Shown in pieces: positions 1-10,630 of a stretch of DNA of 64,000 nt. Every line of letters begins with the position of its first letter. The stretch's first letter is position 1. Under the pieces are notes generated by a model. The model worked only from the letters and a program-made list of their open reading frames with translations, did not search any database and was not told the DNA's origin. A program made the position numbers and the translations under genes. This stretch comes from Polaribacter marinus. GTDB lineage: Bacteria > Bacteroidota > Bacteroidia > Flavobacteriales > Flavobacteriaceae. The stretch is taken from the NCBI RefSeq assembly GCF_022662535.1, contig NZ_JAKQYM010000003.1, positions 124,001 through 188,000 of the forward strand, in the 5' to 3' direction.

Positions 1-26
1 AATTTTAATTACTAAAAGATAGAGAG

Positions 27-791
27 ATGAAAACAGCTACAAAATCAGCTTGTGATACTTGTGTACATTATGATGTAGAAGGAGTAAAAAGATTAGGAGT
101 AGACACCACAAATGTAGACTTTGTAATTGCACTTGCAGGAAATCCAAATACTGGGAAAAGTACCGTCTTTAATGCTTTAACAGGTTTAAGGCAACATACG
201 GGTAATTGGCCAGGGAAAACAGTAACAAGAGCTGAAGGCGCTTTTGAGTATCAGCATCAAAAATATAAATTAATTGATTTGCCTGGGACTTATTCATTAA
301 TGTCAAGGTCAGAAGACGAGGAAGTTGCAAGAAATTTTATTCTTTTTGGAAAACCAACATTAACTGTTATTGTTGTAGATGCAAGTAGATTAGAGCGTAA
401 TTTAAACTTAGTGCTGCAAATCTTAGAGATTTCATCAAATGCAATTTTGTGTTTAAACTTAATGGATGAAGCTAAAAAAAATAAAATAACTATAGATTAT
501 AGAAGTTTGTCAAGAGAATTAGGAATTCCTGTTGTGCCAACTATTGCAAGATCTAAAGAGGGGATTCCTGAATTGATAACTGCAATTAGTGATTTAGCAA
601 ATGGAAAAATTATTTGCAAACCACATAAAATAAAAAGCATTCCTAAACATGTAGAAGAAGCTGTGCAAAAATTAAGTGCTGCTATTAAAAAAGAATACCC
701 TAATGTGTCAAATAGTAGATGGTTAGCTTTTAGAGTTTTAGAAGGGGATACTCATATTTTAGAAGCTTTAAAAACAGGCGCTTTTATTTAA
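27..791 (+). CDS. feoB: FeoB GTPase half (split ferrous iron transporter)
   Basis: This is the cytoplasmic G-protein part of the Fe(II) transporter FeoB, encoded as a separate 254-residue protein. The G1 loop GNPNTGKS is at residues 38-45, switch I around TGNWPGKT (58-65), G3 DLPG at 84-87 and G4 NLMD at 144-147. The start of the FeoB helical domain follows (SRWLAFRVLEGD near 230), and the protein stops there. The ATG at 27 precedes a short leader with CDTC and a histidine at 9-14, which could bind metal (inference). The next gene starts 10 bp downstream in another frame and supplies the rest of the helical domain and the membrane part. FeoB is normally one chain of about 700 residues, so the two products probably act together. 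A recent frameshift is the alternative. Confidence 0.85.
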   Translation: MKTATKSACDTCVHYDVEGVKRLGVDTTNVDFVIALAGNPNTGKSTVFNALTGLRQHTGNWPGKTVTRAEGAFEYQHQKYKLIDLPGTYSLMSRSEDEEVARNFILFGKPTLTVIVVDASRLERNLNLVLQILEISSNAILCLNLMDEAKKNKITIDYRSLSRELGIPVVPTIARSKEGIPELITAISDLANGKIICKPHKIKSIPKHVEEAVQKLSAAIKKEYPNVSNSRWLAFRVLEGDTHILEALKTGAFI

Positions 792-801
792 TTTTTAATA
801 A

Positions 802-2220
802 ATGGAAACAAAAAACATTGATAAAATTATAGAATTATCTAACGAATTACGTTGGCAAATTGGCGATGATTTTCATGATAATTTAACAGAAGCTATTTAT
901 GCCGATGCCTCAAAAATTGTAGAAAAAACTGTAGTAAAAGATAATAAAAAAGGTGCTTTTTATTTAAATGCAAAAATAGATCAAATAGTTACTAGTAAAA
1001 TTTGGGGTTTTCCTATAATGCTTTTATTATTAGGTTTAGTACTTTGGTTAACTATTGTTGGTGCTAATTATCCGTCGTCAATGCTAGCTAGTCTGTTGTT
1101 AGATACAATTCATCCTTTTTTAAAAGAAGGTGCTTCATTTTTGGGTTTTCCTTGGTGGTTATCTGGATTTTTAATAGATGGTGTTTATTTGGCAGTTGCT
1201 TGGGTAATTGCGGTTATGTTACCACCAATGGCAATCTTTTTCCCTTTGTTTACGTTGTTAGAAGATTTTGGTTATTTGCCTAGAGTAGCTTTTAATATGG
1301 ATGCACTTTTTAAAAAATCTGGGGCTCATGGTAAGCAAGCTTTAACAATGAGTATGGGTTTTGGTTGTAATGCAGCGGGAGTTGTTGCAACTAGAATTAT
1401 AGACAGTCCTAGAGAGCGTTTAATAGCTATTATTACTAATAATTTTTCTCTTTGTAATGGTCGTTGGCCAACTCAGATATTATTGGCAACAATATTTATT
1501 GGAGCTGTTGTACCATCATCATATTCTAGTTTTGTTTCTTTAGCTGCAGTTGTAGGAATTGCTGTTTTAGGTATCTTTTTTATGTTTTTCTTTTCTTGGG
1601 CATTGTCTAAAACCGTTTTAAAAGGAGAGGTTTCTACCTTTAATTTAGAACTTCCGCCATATAGAACGCCACTATTTTGGAAGACCATTTATACTTCTTT
1701 AATTGATAGAACTTTAATTGTTTTATGGAGAGCAATTGTTTTTGCTGCGCCAGCAGGAGCTGTAATATGGTTAATTTCTAATGTCTTTATTGGAGACCAA
1801 AGTATTGCGGTACATTTAATTCATTCTTTGGATGGATTTGGGTTTTTATTAGGTTTAAATGGTGTTATTTTACTAGCGTATATTGTGGCAATTCCTGCTA
1901 ATGAAATCGTAATTCCATCTATTTTAATGTTAACTGTTATGGTAACGGGAGCTGTTGGAGGTGCTGGGGCGGGAGTGATGTTTGAATTGGATTCTGTAAC
2001 GGCAACTGGTGATATTTTAAGAAGTGGAGGATGGACCTTGTTAACAGCGGTAAATGTGATGCTGTTTAGTTTGTTGCACAACCCTTGTAGTACTACAATT
2101 TACACAATTTATAAAGAAACAAAAAGCACAAAATGGACTGTAGTTGCTACGATATTACCAATTGTAGCAGGTTTTATTATTACTTTTTTGGTGGCACAAA
2201 TTTGGAGGATTATGAGTTAA
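802..2220 (+). CDS. feoB: FeoB membrane permease half (split ferrous iron transporter)
   Basis: This is the inner-membrane part of the Fe(II) transporter, 472 residues. The first 50 or so residues look like the second half of the FeoB helical domain. They are followed by many hydrophobic segments and the two Gate regions. The conserved cysteine motifs of FeoB are visible: [15 protein letters not shown] near residues 190-205 and [10 protein letters not shown] near 425-434. The ATG lies 10 bp after the stop of the GTPase gene and in a different frame, so the pair would be co-transcribed. Neither half alone carries both the G domain and the pore. A FeoA gene, if present, would lie upstream of the window. 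The function is well supported; whether the split is ancestral or recent is not. Confidence 0.85.
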   Translation: METKNIDKIIELSNELRWQIGDDFHDNLTEAIYADASKIVEKTVVKDNKKGAFYLNAKIDQIVTSKIWGFPIMLLLLGLVLWLTIVGANYPSSMLASLLLDTIHPFLKEGASFLGFPWWLSGFLIDGVYLAVAWVIAVMLPPMAIFFPLFTLLEDFGYLPRVAFNMDALFKKSGAHGKQALTMSMGFGCNAAGVVATRIIDSPRERLIAIITNNFSLCNGRWPTQILLATIFIGAVVPSSYSSFVSLAAVVGIAVLGIFFMFFFSWALSKTVLKGEVSTFNLELPPYRTPLFWKTIYTSLIDRTLIVLWRAIVFAAPAGAVIWLISNVFIGDQSIAVHLIHSLDGFGFLLGLNGVILLAYIVAIPANEIVIPSILMLTVMVTGAVGGAGAGVMFELDSVTATGDILRSGGWTLLTAVNVMLFSLLHNPCSTTIYTIYKETKSTKWTVVATILPIVAGFIITFLVAQIWRIMS

Positions 2221-2291
2221 TAGATAAAAATAAATCCAATAATCAAGTGAAATAGAAACACATAATTTTGTATTTTGCAGTAAAATAAATT

Positions 2292-5200
2292 GTGCAAAAT
2301 TTAGCTACATTTCAAGTTTATAATGCTTCTGCAGGAAGTGGTAAAACCTTTACTTTAGTAAAAGAATATTTAAAAGTTTTACTGAATTCTGAAGATATTT
2401 TTACATTTCAAAAAGTGTTGGCAATTACATTTACCAACAAAGCTGCTGGCGAAATGAAGGAAAGGGTTTTATTTAATTTAGAAGCTTTTTCGGAAGGGTG
2501 TTCAACAGATATTTACCCTAAAATTCTTGAAGAAACAACACTAGATGAAATTACAATTAAAGAAAGAAGTCAGAAAATTTTAAATGCCATTCTTCAAAAT
2601 TATTCAGCATTTTCAATCACTACTATTGATAGTTTTACGCATAAAATTATAAAAAGTTTTGCTTACGATTTAGGCTTGTCTCTTAATTTTGAAGTAGAAA
2701 TGGATGCTGTTTCTTTATTAAACGAAGCAGTAGATGTGTTGATTTCTAAAATAGGAACCGATAAAAAACTAACCAATCTTTTAATTGATTATTCTTTAGA
2801 TAAAACGGATGATGATAAGTCTTGGGATATTTCTAGAGATTTAAATGAATTTGCAAGAATTTTATTGAATGAAGATGATGTAAAGCATTTTAGATGTCTT
2901 GCAGAAAAAAAAATAGAAGATTTCACTAATTTAAAAACAAAACTTTATAATCAGCAAAAAGAATTAAAAGAATCTTTGTTAAAAGTGGGGGCAGAATGTG
3001 TTCAATTGATAGAAAATAAGGGTTTAGAACCTAAGAGTTTTATGCGAGGAACCATTCCTAAATTCTTTACTGATTTAAGTGTTAAATCTGTAGATATTGA
3101 TTTCATAAAAAGAAGTGAAACAATAAAAAAAGCGATTGATAATAATCAATATTATGCGAAGTCTACTTCGGATGAAATTGCACTTTCTATAGATCAAATA
3201 GTTCCAGATATTATTCGATTATTTAAAGAGTCAGAGCAAATTTATCAGCAATTTTCAATGAACAAACTGGCGTTAAAAAGTATCATTCCTTTAGCGGTTT
3301 TAAATCATATCAACTCAGAATTAGAAAACATAAAAGAAGAGAATAACATTCGATTAAATGCAGAATTTAATCAATTGATTTCTGATAACATAAAAGACCA
3401 GCCTTCTCCTTTTATTTATGAAAGAATTGGACAGCGTTTTCAATATTATTTTATTGATGAAATGCAAGATACATCTGTATTACAATGGCAAAATTTAATT
3501 CCTTTAATAGACAATGCTTTGTCTCAAGAAAATAGTAATTTGTTATTGGTTGGTGATGGTAAGCAGGCTATTTATAGATGGAGAGGTGGTAAAGCGGAAC
3601 AGTTTATTGAACTAGGTTCGGATAAAGAAAATCCTTTTCATATTGATAAAGAAATTAAAAGTTTAGAAACCAACTTCAGGAGTTATTCGGAAGTTATTAA
3701 TTTTAATAATTCGTTTTTCCAACATACAGCAAGTTTTATTCAAAATGAAGCGTATAAGAAGCTTTTTGTTGAAGGAAATAACCAAATAGAAAACGCTAAA
3801 AAAGGTGGGTTTGTCTCTCTTTCATTTTTAGAGAAAGAAGAGGATAAAGAATCAAGAAAATTAAAATATCCTAGAAAAGTTTTAGAAAAAATTAATGAAT
3901 TAAAAAATGAATTTTCTTTAAGTGAAATTTGTGTATTGACTAGAAAACGAGCAGATGGAGTAGCAATTGCAAATTACTTATCTGAAAATGGAATCGCTAT
4001 TATTTCGTCAGAAACCTTATTACTTAAAAACAGTGCTAAAGTTAATTTTATTGTCGATGTTTTAAAAGTTTTACAAAACCCAAATGATGAGGAAACAAGA
4101 TTTGAGATGCTTTATTTTTTACATGAACATTTACAAATTAAAAACCCGAAACATCTCTTTTTTAAAGAATTTTCTAAAGCAGATAATCAAACTATTTTAA
4201 CAAATTTAAAAAAATATGGGATTTCGTTTGAAGTTTTAACTTTTTATCAGTTACCATTTTATGAAAAAATAGAAGAAATTATTAGGGGTTTTAATTTAAT
4301 AAATGCTTCTGATGCCTATGTACAGTTTTTCTTAGATACCATTTTAGAACAACAAAGAAGAGGTACTGATGTTGGTGAATTTTTAGAGTTTTGGGAGCTT
4401 AAAAAAGATAAATTGAGTATTGTTGCTCCAGAAAGTGCAAATGCAGTTCAAATTATGACCATTCATAAATCGAAAGGATTGGAATTTCCTGTGGTGATCT
4501 TTCCTTGTGATTTAGAAATTTATAGGCAAATAAAACCGAAAGCTTGGTTAGGTCAATTGCCAGATTCTTATAATGGTTTTCATGAGTTATTGGTAGATTA
4601 TAGTAAAAGTTTAAGTATTGTAAGCGATACAGGTTTCCAAATCTACAATCAGCAAAGAGAAGAGTTAGAGTTAGATAATTTTAATCTGTTGTATGTAGCT
4701 TTAACTAGAGCTGTAGAACAATTACATATAATTACTGAAAATAAAATTACTTCAAAAGGAGTAGAAAACACTAATTTTTATTCAGGAGTTTTTATCAATT
4801 ATTTAAAAGAAAACAAACTTTGGAACGAGAGTGTTTTAGAATATTCTTTTGGTAATAAAGCGAGAGTGAGTATAAAAGAAAACAAAATTTCTTTAGCAGA
4901 AAATCATGAGAAATTTATTTCAACTCCTTGGCAAGCTCATCGGATTGTTTTATTGGCTAGCTCATCAAAATTATGGAATACAGAACAGGGAAAAGCGATA
5001 GATTTTGGAAACTTATTACACGAAATTTTTGCCAAAATTAACACTAAACAAGATGTTGATTTTGTTCTTAGCCAATACCATCAAAAAGGAATTTTAAATG
5101 ATTTGCAGATGATTTCCGTTAAGCGAAATATAGAAGAAGTTGTGAATCATTTAGAATTAAAAACATATTTCTCTAAAGATGTTACAGTCTTTAATGAAAG

Positions 5201-5420
5201 AGAGATAATTGATGTTGATAATCAAATTGTGATTCCTGATAGATTGGTTTTAAATTCTAAGAACGAGGTTGTTATTATTGATTATAAAACAGGAAATCCA
5301 TCTAAAGAACATCATCAACAACTTTTAAAATACGAACGAGTTTTAAAAACGATGGGCTTTAAAATCATCAAAAAAATATTAATTTACATCAATAGCAAAA
5401 TTGATGTTGTTGAGGTATAA
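2292..5420 (+). CDS. AddA-like UvrD-family helicase/nuclease
   Basis: A 1042-residue superfamily 1A DNA helicase with a C-terminal PD-(D/E)XK nuclease, the architecture of AddA. It probably resects double-strand breaks for RecA-dependent repair. Walker A (ASAGSGKT) is at residues 12-19, the DEMQD Walker B region near 388, the GDGKQAIYRWRGG motif near 420, IHKSKGLEFP near 723 and LYVALTRA near 800. The nuclease signature is near the end: a PDRL aspartate, VIIDYKTG at 994-1001, then a downstream Q/Y. The start is GTG, because the first internal ATG (about residue 56) is already past Walker A. The AddB-type partner is not adjacent here: the upstream neighbour is feoB and the downstream one is kbl. 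Confidence 0.85.
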   Translation: MQNLATFQVYNASAGSGKTFTLVKEYLKVLLNSEDIFTFQKVLAITFTNKAAGEMKERVLFNLEAFSEGCSTDIYPKILEETTLDEITIKERSQKILNAILQNYSAFSITTIDSFTHKIIKSFAYDLGLSLNFEVEMDAVSLLNEAVDVLISKIGTDKKLTNLLIDYSLDKTDDDKSWDISRDLNEFARILLNEDDVKHFRCLAEKKIEDFTNLKTKLYNQQKELKESLLKVGAECVQLIENKGLEPKSFMRGTIPKFFTDLSVKSVDIDFIKRSETIKKAIDNNQYYAKSTSDEIALSIDQIVPDIIRLFKESEQIYQQFSMNKLALKSIIPLAVLNHINSELENIKEENNIRLNAEFNQLISDNIKDQPSPFIYERIGQRFQYYFIDEMQDTSVLQWQNLIPLIDNALSQENSNLLLVGDGKQAIYRWRGGKAEQFIELGSDKENPFHIDKEIKSLETNFRSYSEVINFNNSFFQHTASFIQNEAYKKLFVEGNNQIENAKKGGFVSLSFLEKEEDKESRKLKYPRKVLEKINELKNEFSLSEICVLTRKRADGVAIANYLSENGIAIISSETLLLKNSAKVNFIVDVLKVLQNPNDEETRFEMLYFLHEHLQIKNPKHLFFKEFSKADNQTILTNLKKYGISFEVLTFYQLPFYEKIEEIIRGFNLINASDAYVQFFLDTILEQQRRGTDVGEFLEFWELKKDKLSIVAPESANAVQIMTIHKSKGLEFPVVIFPCDLEIYRQIKPKAWLGQLPDSYNGFHELLVDYSKSLSIVSDTGFQIYNQQREELELDNFNLLYVALTRAVEQLHIITENKITSKGVENTNFYSGVFINYLKENKLWNESVLEYSFGNKARVSIKENKISLAENHEKFISTPWQAHRIVLLASSSKLWNTEQGKAIDFGNLLHEIFAKINTKQDVDFVLSQYHQKGILNDLQMISVKRNIEEVVNHLELKTYFSKDVTVFNEREIIDVDNQIVIPDRLVLNSKNEVVIIDYKTGNPSKEHHQQLLKYERVLKTMGFKIIKKILIYINSKIDVVEV

Positions 5421-5438
5421 TCAAAAAAATAAACTTTG

Positions 5439-5446
5439 TAACTTTG
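5439..5446 (+). promoter_or_regulatory. putative -7 box for kbl
   Basis: TAACTTTG matches the Bacteroidota -7 consensus TAnnTTTG and lies 21 bp before the kbl ATG. No TTG sits at the usual 19 bp upstream; the nearest is 26 bp away. This is therefore only a half-supported promoter. Confidence 0.4.
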
Positions 5447-5467
5447 TGTTTGTTAAATTAATAAAAA

Positions 5468-6661
5468 ATGTACGGTAAAATTAAAGATACTTTAAAAAAA
5501 GAAATTCAAGACATAAAAGATGCTGGATTGTATAAGTCAGAAAGAATAATTACATCTTCACAAGATGCTGTAATTAAAATTTCTACAGGTCAAGAGGTAA
5601 TTAATTTTTGTGCAAATAATTATTTAGGATTGTCAAATAATCCAGAGGTTATTCAGGCAGCAAAAGATACGATGGATACACATGGTTTTGGAATGTCTTC
5701 TGTGCGTTTTATTTGTGGAACTCAAGATATTCATAAAGAGTTAGAGCAAAAAATAGCAGATTTCTATACAACAGAAGATACGATTTTGTATGCAGCAGCT
5801 TTTGATGCAAATGGAGGGGTTTTTGAACCTTTACTTACAAAAGAAGATGCTATTATCTCTGACAGTTTAAATCATGCTTCAATCATTGATGGGGTTCGTT
5901 TATGTAAAGCGGCACGTTATCGTTATAATAATAACGATATGTCTTCTTTAGAAGAGCAGTTAATTGAAGCAAATAAACAAAGTCATCGTTTTAAAGTTAT
6001 TGTAACAGATGGTGTTTTTTCTATGGATGGAATTGTGGCTAAACTTGATGAAATTTGCGATTTAGCAGATAAATATGATGCTCTAGTTATGGTTGATGAA
6101 TGTCATGCAACAGGTTTTATTGGGAAGACTGGTAGAGGTACTGTTGAGTTGAAGAATGTAATGGGGCGTGTTGATATTGTTACTGGAACTCTAGGAAAAG
6201 CCCTTGGTGGTGCTATGGGGGGGTATACAACAGGTAAAAAAGAAATTATTGAAATTTTACGCCAACGTTCAAGACCTTATTTGTTTTCAAATTCGTTAGC
6301 ACCCGCAATAGTAGGAGCCTCTTTAAAGGTATTTGATTTAATTTCTAAAGATACTTCACTTCGTGATAAGTTAGAATGGAACACAAATTACTTTAGAACA
6401 GAAATGGAAAAAGCTGGTTTTGATCTTGTTGGTGCTGATGCAGCAATTGTTCCTGTAATGTTGTATGATGCAAAACTTTCTCAAATAATGGCAAATAAAT
6501 TATTAGAAAAAGGGATTTATGTTATTGGCTTCTTTTTTCCAGTGGTTCCTAAAGAAAAAGCAAGAATTAGAGTGCAATTATCTGCGGCACATAGTAAAGA
6601 GCACTTAGACAAAGCAATTACTGCTTTTATAGAGGTTGGTAAGGAGTTGAGTGTTATTTAG
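5468..6661 (+). CDS. kbl: 2-amino-3-ketobutyrate CoA ligase (glycine C-acetyltransferase)
   Basis: A PLP-dependent alpha-oxoamine synthase of 397 residues, almost exactly the length of E. coli Kbl. It cleaves 2-amino-3-ketobutyrate with CoA to glycine and acetyl-CoA, the second step of threonine degradation. Kbl family blocks are present, such as [26 protein letters not shown] and [17 protein letters not shown]. The PLP lysine is K244 in [10 protein letters not shown], and a VDECHATG block precedes it. The first step, threonine dehydrogenase (tdh), is not encoded next to it. Other members of the fold (BioF, HemA, SPT) are less likely because the Kbl-specific blocks are so well conserved. Confidence 0.95.
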   Translation: MYGKIKDTLKKEIQDIKDAGLYKSERIITSSQDAVIKISTGQEVINFCANNYLGLSNNPEVIQAAKDTMDTHGFGMSSVRFICGTQDIHKELEQKIADFYTTEDTILYAAAFDANGGVFEPLLTKEDAIISDSLNHASIIDGVRLCKAARYRYNNNDMSSLEEQLIEANKQSHRFKVIVTDGVFSMDGIVAKLDEICDLADKYDALVMVDECHATGFIGKTGRGTVELKNVMGRVDIVTGTLGKALGGAMGGYTTGKKEIIEILRQRSRPYLFSNSLAPAIVGASLKVFDLISKDTSLRDKLEWNTNYFRTEMEKAGFDLVGADAAIVPVMLYDAKLSQIMANKLLEKGIYVIGFFFPVVPKEKARIRVQLSAAHSKEHLDKAITAFIEVGKELSVI

Positions 6662-6674
6662 AATTGATAAAAAC

Positions 6675-6704
6675 TTGCAGGTTTATGAATATTTTGTAGA
6701 TTTG
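6675..6704 (+). promoter_or_regulatory. Bacteroidota promoter for the OmpA/TSP3 gene
   Basis: A TTG at 6675-6677 is followed after exactly 19 bp by TAGATTTG at 6697-6704. This matches the primary Bacteroidota sigma consensus (TTG, about 19 bp, TAnnTTTG). It lies about 70 bp before the ATG, leaving a sizeable untranslated leader. Confidence 0.7.
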
Positions 6705-6776
6705 TCTTTGTAGATACGTTTTAAGGGTTTACTTTTGCGTATTATAATAACGAACTTTTAATTTAAAAATTTGATA

Positions 6777-8132
6777 ATGAAACGATTAAAAATAGCTGTG
6801 ATAGCTTTGTTTACGTTGGTAGCAGTTAGTAACGTGAACGCACAGGATGAAAACAATCCTTGGGTAGTAGGTTTTGGTTTAAATACTGTAGACTTTTATA
6901 ATGGTAATGATTTTTCAGACCAACTTAAAGATTTGTTTGGTAGTTCTGATTGGAATGTATTGCCTTCAATTTCAAGAGTTTCTGGGGAGAAATATCTTGA
7001 TAAAGGATTTACTTTACAGTTAGCAGGATCTTTAAATAAGATTAAAACATTAAATACAAAAGATGATTCAGATTTCTTATATTATTCTGTTGATGCAATT
7101 GTAAAATACGATTTAAATAATTTAGTAGGAGACACTTCTTGGTTTGATCCTTATGTGTATTTAGGGGGATCTTATGTTTCAGCTGATTCTGAAGGAGAAG
7201 GAATGTTAAATGTAGGTCTTGGTTTCAATACTTGGTTTAATGAAAACTTAGGTTTAAACTTTCAAACAGGAACTAAAAAAGGATTTGCAGACAATGTTAA
7301 GTCTCATTACCAAAGTTCTCTTGGGTTAGTTTTTAAATTTGGAGGAAAAGATACTGATGGTGATGGTATATACGACAGAGAAGATGCTTGTCCAGAAGTT
7401 GCTGGTTTAGCTGAATTCAATGGTTGTCCTGATGCTGATGGTGATGGAATCAAAGATTCTGATGATGCTTGTCCTAATGTTGCTGGTTTAGCTGCAATGA
7501 ACGGATGTCCTGATTCTGATGGTGACGGAGTTGCTGATAAAGATGATATGTGTCCTAATTCTAAAGGAACAAAAGCAAATAAAGGTTGTCCTGATACTGA
7601 CGGAGATGGCGTTTTAGATAAAGATGACAAATGTGCTAATGTAGCAGGTCCTGCTGCAAACAGTGGTTGTCCTTGGCCTGATACTGATGGAGATGGCGTT
7701 TTAGATAAAGACGATAAATGTCCTAATGTAGCAGGTGTAGCTTCTGAAGCTGGTTGTCCTGAAAAAGTTATCAAGAAAGAAGCTGTAGAAGCAATTAACT
7801 TTGCAGCAAAAACAATATTATTTAATACTGGTAGAGCTTCATTTAAAAAAGGAGTTTCTTCAAAATTAGATGAAATTGCAACTATTATGAATAACAACCC
7901 AAAAGCAACTTTTGCTATTGGAGGTCATACAGATAGTACTGGTTCTGCTTCTATTAACTTAAGATTGTCTGAAAAAAGAGCAATCGCTGTTAGAGATTAT
8001 TTAGTGAAAAAAGGAGTTGATACAACTCGATTAGAAGCTAAAGGTTTTGGTGCAGGTTATCCAGTTGATTCTAATAAAACTAGAGCAGGAAGATCTAATA
8101 ACAGAAGAGTTGAAATTAAAGTAACAAACTAA
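6777..8132 (+). CDS. OmpA-family outer-membrane protein with TSP3 repeats
   Basis: An outer-membrane porin and peptidoglycan anchor of 451 residues. It has a signal peptide ([16 protein letters not shown] to about residue 22), an N-terminal beta-barrel to about 190, then five calcium-binding thrombospondin type-3 repeats of the form DxDGDGxxDxxDxCP at about 190-325. A C-terminal OmpA domain contains [15 protein letters not shown] and [11 protein letters not shown], the peptidoglycan-binding signature. I use the ATG at 6777. A TTG two codons earlier is in frame but would only add two residues before a good signal peptide. It has its own promoter and a strong terminator, so it is monocistronic. 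Repeats four and five are close copies at the DNA level. Confidence 0.92.
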   Translation: MKRLKIAVIALFTLVAVSNVNAQDENNPWVVGFGLNTVDFYNGNDFSDQLKDLFGSSDWNVLPSISRVSGEKYLDKGFTLQLAGSLNKIKTLNTKDDSDFLYYSVDAIVKYDLNNLVGDTSWFDPYVYLGGSYVSADSEGEGMLNVGLGFNTWFNENLGLNFQTGTKKGFADNVKSHYQSSLGLVFKFGGKDTDGDGIYDREDACPEVAGLAEFNGCPDADGDGIKDSDDACPNVAGLAAMNGCPDSDGDGVADKDDMCPNSKGTKANKGCPDTDGDGVLDKDDKCANVAGPAANSGCPWPDTDGDGVLDKDDKCPNVAGVASEAGCPEKVIKKEAVEAINFAAKTILFNTGRASFKKGVSSKLDEIATIMNNNPKATFAIGGHTDSTGSASINLRLSEKRAIAVRDYLVKKGVDTTRLEAKGFGAGYPVDSNKTRAGRSNNRRVEIKVTN

Positions 8133-8151
8133 GATTCAATTTTAGATATTT

Positions 8152-8184
8152 AAAAGCCTCATCATAACGATGAGGCTTTTTTTA
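8152..8184 (+). terminator. Rho-independent terminator after the OmpA/TSP3 gene
   Basis: A 12-bp stem (AAAAGCCTCATC pairing with GATGAGGCTTTT) with a 5-nt loop, followed by a T run. It ends the OmpA transcript before the atpD promoter region. Confidence 0.85.
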
Positions 8185-8239
8185 TTGTAAAGGAATGTTT
8201 TTAGTGTAAAAAAACTTTTTTAATTCCAATCAAAAAAAC

Positions 8240-8247
8240 TACCTTTG
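8240..8247 (+). promoter_or_regulatory. putative -7 box for atpDC
   Basis: TACCTTTG fits TAnnTTTG and lies between the upstream terminator and atpD, 59 bp before the ATG. No TTG is found 19 bp upstream, so support rests on the -7 box and on position. Confidence 0.45.
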
Positions 8248-8261
8248 CACCCTGAAAATGA

Positions 8262-9818
<1,557 letters not shown>

Positions 9819-9829
9819 AACTAGAAAAT

Positions 9830-10123
9830 ATGTTTTTAGAAATTGTAACACCAGAAGCTGTTTTATTTTCATCAGAAATTGATTGCTTAGTAGTTCCAGG
9901 AATAGATGGAGATTTTCAAATGTTAGATAATCACGCACCAATTGTTTCTGTTTTAAAAGAAGGTCTTGTTAAGATTCATATTCATACTCAAGATCATATC
10001 ATATTAGATGATTTAAATGGTAGACTAGAAGTTGAAAAAGATGATGATAGAATTTTATCTTTAGCAATTAATTCTGGTACGTTAGAATTAAATGATAACA
10101 AAGCTATTATTTTAGCAGACTAA
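9830..10123 (+). CDS. atpC: F1 ATP synthase subunit epsilon, short form
   Basis: Epsilon subunit of F1, forming the rotor stalk with gamma. Only 97 residues are encoded, against about 130-140 in E. coli or Bacillus. The N-terminal beta-sandwich is recognisable (MFLEIVTPEAVLFSSEI, VVPGIDGDFQMLDNHAPIVS). The C-terminal helical hairpin that inhibits ATP hydrolysis elsewhere is missing: the protein ends after one more strand region (LELNDNKAIILAD). A terminator follows at once, so this is a natural end, not a truncation by the window or a visible frameshift. It is co-transcribed with atpD. Confidence 0.92.
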   Translation: MFLEIVTPEAVLFSSEIDCLVVPGIDGDFQMLDNHAPIVSVLKEGLVKIHIHTQDHIILDDLNGRLEVEKDDDRILSLAINSGTLELNDNKAIILAD

Positions 10124-10147
10124 AATAATATTATTATAAATAAGTAA

Positions 10148-10177
10148 AAATCTCAAAGCTTGCTTTGAGATTTTTTT
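10148..10177 (+). terminator. Rho-independent terminator after atpDC
   Basis: A perfect 12-bp stem (AAATCTCAAAGC with GCTTTGAGATTT) around a 2-nt spacer, followed by a T run. It lies 25 bp after the atpC stop and closes the atpDC operon. Confidence 0.88.
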
Positions 10178-10219
10178 ATGTTTTAAAATTACATATATAA
10201 AATATTGTAAATTTGCATT

Positions 10220-10615
10220 ATGGAAGAAACAAATAGACAAAGAAAAATTGCTGGAGTTTTACAAAAAGATTTGGTAGATGTTTTGCAAAAAGCTGCTCAA
10301 GATGGTATGAAAGGTGTTATTATTTCTGTTTCTAAAGTCCATGTTACTTCAGATTTAGGAGTGGCAAAAGTGTACCTAAGTATATTTCCATCGGAAAAAA
10401 GAGATGAAATTGTAAAGGGAGTTCAATCTAATACACCTTTAATTCGACATGAAATGGCTAAAAGAACTCGTAATCAATTACGAAGAATGCCAGAATTATT
10501 GTTTTTTGGAGATGATACTTTAGATTATATTGAGGATATTGATAAATCTTTAAAAGGAAATGATGATAACCCTATTAAAAATCCAGAAGTACTTCCTAGA
10601 CGTCAAAAAAGATAA
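10220..10615 (+). CDS. rbfA: 30S ribosome-binding factor A
   Basis: RbfA, 131 residues, a KH-like protein that helps mature the 5' end of 16S rRNA in the 30S subunit, also needed in the cold. Family features are the N-terminal TNRQRKIAGVLQKDL helix, the VTSDLGVAKVYLSIFP strand region and LRRMPELLFFGDDTLDY. The permease gene follows after 15 bp, so the two are likely co-transcribed. A TAAATTTG box at 10208-10215 ends only 4 nt before the ATG; if it is the promoter, the mRNA would be nearly leaderless. Confidence 0.93.
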   Translation: MEETNRQRKIAGVLQKDLVDVLQKAAQDGMKGVIISVSKVHVTSDLGVAKVYLSIFPSEKRDEIVKGVQSNTPLIRHEMAKRTRNQLRRMPELLFFGDDTLDYIEDIDKSLKGNDDNPIKNPEVLPRRQKR

Positions 10616-10630
10616 AACCAGCCTCTATAT

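Noticed and set aside
1..26. possible end of an upstream gene such as feoA
   Set aside because: Only 26 bp are available before the feoB GTPase start, and no coding sequence can be assigned.
7307..7897. 196-codon antisense frame across the TSP3 tract
   Set aside because: It mirrors the repetitive sequence of the OmpA gene on the other strand. Its composition is Ser/Pro-rich repeat and it has no independent start context.
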